Positions 6,510 through 6,834 of a stretch of DNA of 6,834 nt are shown in pieces; position 1 is the stretch's first letter, and every line of letters begins with the position of its first letter. The translations under genes and the position numbers were made by a program. The notes beneath the pieces are model-generated. The model saw only the letters and a list, made by a program, of their open reading frames with translations, did no database searches and was not told where the DNA came from. Source of the stretch: Flavobacteriia bacterium (GTDB lineage: Bacteria > Bacteroidota > Bacteroidia > Flavobacteriales > Flavobacteriaceae); NCBI GenBank assembly GCA_018500075.1, contig JAHBAN010000215.1:1-6834 (forward strand). Reading direction: 5' to 3'.

Positions 6510-6683
6510 AAAGGGCCCAACTGGGGGGCGTAGTGAGTATGGTCACGGGGGCGACCGCTGAACTGCGAAGCATCGGAAGATGCGGAAAGTGCTGCCGACT
6601 GTGTGAGTGAGACACCACGGCGATGGCTGCCAACGGACAAGTGCCTTCGGGCACTTGTCTCTTGCGGCGACTTTTCGCCCTCT
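6510..6683 (+). ncRNA. Candidate structured RNA of unknown class
   Basis: A dense series of stable hairpins favours the plus strand. GGTC/GACC pairs at 6541-6555. GCATC/GATGC with a GGAA tetraloop is at 6570-6583. A perfect 10-bp stem, GACAAGTGCC with GGCACTTGTC, closed on a UUCG tetraloop, is at 6636-6659. GGCGA/TCGCC with a CTTT loop is at 6666-6679, before the pyrimidine tract CTCTCTTCTT. The ends may also pair: GGGGGGCG (6523-6530) with CGCCCTCT (6676-6683), in competition with the last hairpin. A promoter-like TCGACA (6481-6486) and TATGAC (6502-6507), 15 bp apart, precedes it. It ends about 100 nt before the next gene, so it could be an independent RNA or a 5' leader. No match to tmRNA, RNase P RNA, SRP RNA or a common riboswitch was recognised. 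Structure is predicted by eye only. Confidence 0.35.
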
Positions 6684-6787
6684 CTTCTTAACGGCTTTGC
6701 ATTTTTTGTAACGAGGCGCAGGCTTTTGTCTGGGCTTCACCATCGGCGGACGGGGCGTTCCCCGAGGTTGTTAAAGAGGGCTTTGAT

Positions 6788-6834
6788 ATGGCTGATCTGG
6801 TACTGAATTGGGGTTTGTTGGGCGCGTTTGGCAC
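6788..6834 (+). CDS. Start of an unidentified gene, truncated by the right edge
   Basis: The ATG at 6788-6790 is preceded by a good Shine-Dalgarno, AAGAGGG at 6774-6780 with a 7-nt gap. Only 15 complete codons are present, giving MADLVLNWGLLGAFG; the hydrophobic start would suit a membrane segment but is too short for identification. Just upstream, CGGGG/CCCCG with loop CGTT (6751-6764) forms a small hairpin close to the ribosome binding site. The function is unknown, and the call rests on the ribosome binding site and the open frame to the edge. Confidence 0.55.
   Translation, partial: MADLVLNWGLLGAFG

Larger units (their letters stand above)
5890..6787. other. Gene-poor stretch of about 900 nt
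   Basis: No convincing protein-coding gene was found here on either strand. Open frames are short, overlap one another, lack good ribosome binding sites and encode low-complexity or arginine/proline-rich peptides with no recognisable domain. The first part (5890-6110) would contain the promoter of the hydrolase gene. About 6120-6300 is AT-richer (roughly 45-50% GC) with short direct and inverted repeats. A terminator-like hairpin lies at 6434-6463, and about 6510-6690 is rich in stable hairpins on the plus strand. Confidence 0.6.

Noticed and set aside
6254..6640. Minus-strand open frame of about 128 codons
   Set aside because: It begins with TTG, lacks a convincing ribosome binding site, has no recognisable domain and lies across the hairpin-rich stretch; likely chance in GC-rich DNA.
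6619..6700. Fluoride (crcB) riboswitch, suggested by GGCGATGG ... GCC-AAC followed by a hairpin
   Set aside because: The conserved CTGATG-type segment expected after the hairpin is absent, and the downstream product MADLVLNWGLLGAFG does not look like CrcB.
1..6834. CRISPR array, insertion sequence or defence system
   Set aside because: No regularly spaced repeat-spacer units, transposase motifs, terminal inverted repeats or defence-protein domains were seen.

Overview
The window reads as chromosomal DNA of an alphaproteobacterium, most likely of the Rhodobacteraceae/Roseobacter type. This rests on the generally high GC content, the gene families, and the arrangement of an arginase/ornithine cyclodeaminase pair facing a divergent Lrp/AsnC regulator. 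The assignment is from pattern recognition only; no search was run.

Region 1 (1-2280) is an arginine catabolism locus. Arginase (1727 to 807, minus strand) is followed after 10 nt by ornithine cyclodeaminase (796 to beyond the left edge). Together they would turn arginine into ornithine plus urea, then ornithine into proline plus ammonia. A divergent Lrp/AsnC-family regulator (GTG start at 1852) shares a roughly 124-bp intergenic region with them. That region holds three inverted repeats, including a perfect 16-bp palindrome, which are good candidates for its operators.

Region 2 (2281-2478) is a short non-coding spacer with a run of eight G and three copies of CGTGCAC spaced exactly 11 bp apart.

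Region 3 (2479-3521, minus) is a two-gene membrane operon. A YqaA/DedA-superfamily protein overlaps DsbB by ATGA. Region 4 (3643-4903, plus) is a PhzS-like FAD-dependent aromatic monooxygenase. It is complete in every motif but broken by a single extra G in a six-G run near codon 40. A tRNA-Leu(CAA) gene follows at 4968-5051.

Region 5 (5158-5889, minus) is a lower-GC alpha/beta-hydrolase-like gene. Region 6 (5890-6787) is about 900 nt without a convincing gene. It contains an AT-richer stretch with short repeats, then a cluster of stable hairpins with UUCG and GGAA tetraloops on the plus strand that could be an unrecognised structured RNA. The right edge holds the first 15 codons of a plus-strand gene.

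I did not find a clearly new multi-gene system. The best leads are the regulator/operator region, the frameshifted monooxygenase and the hairpin-rich stretch.
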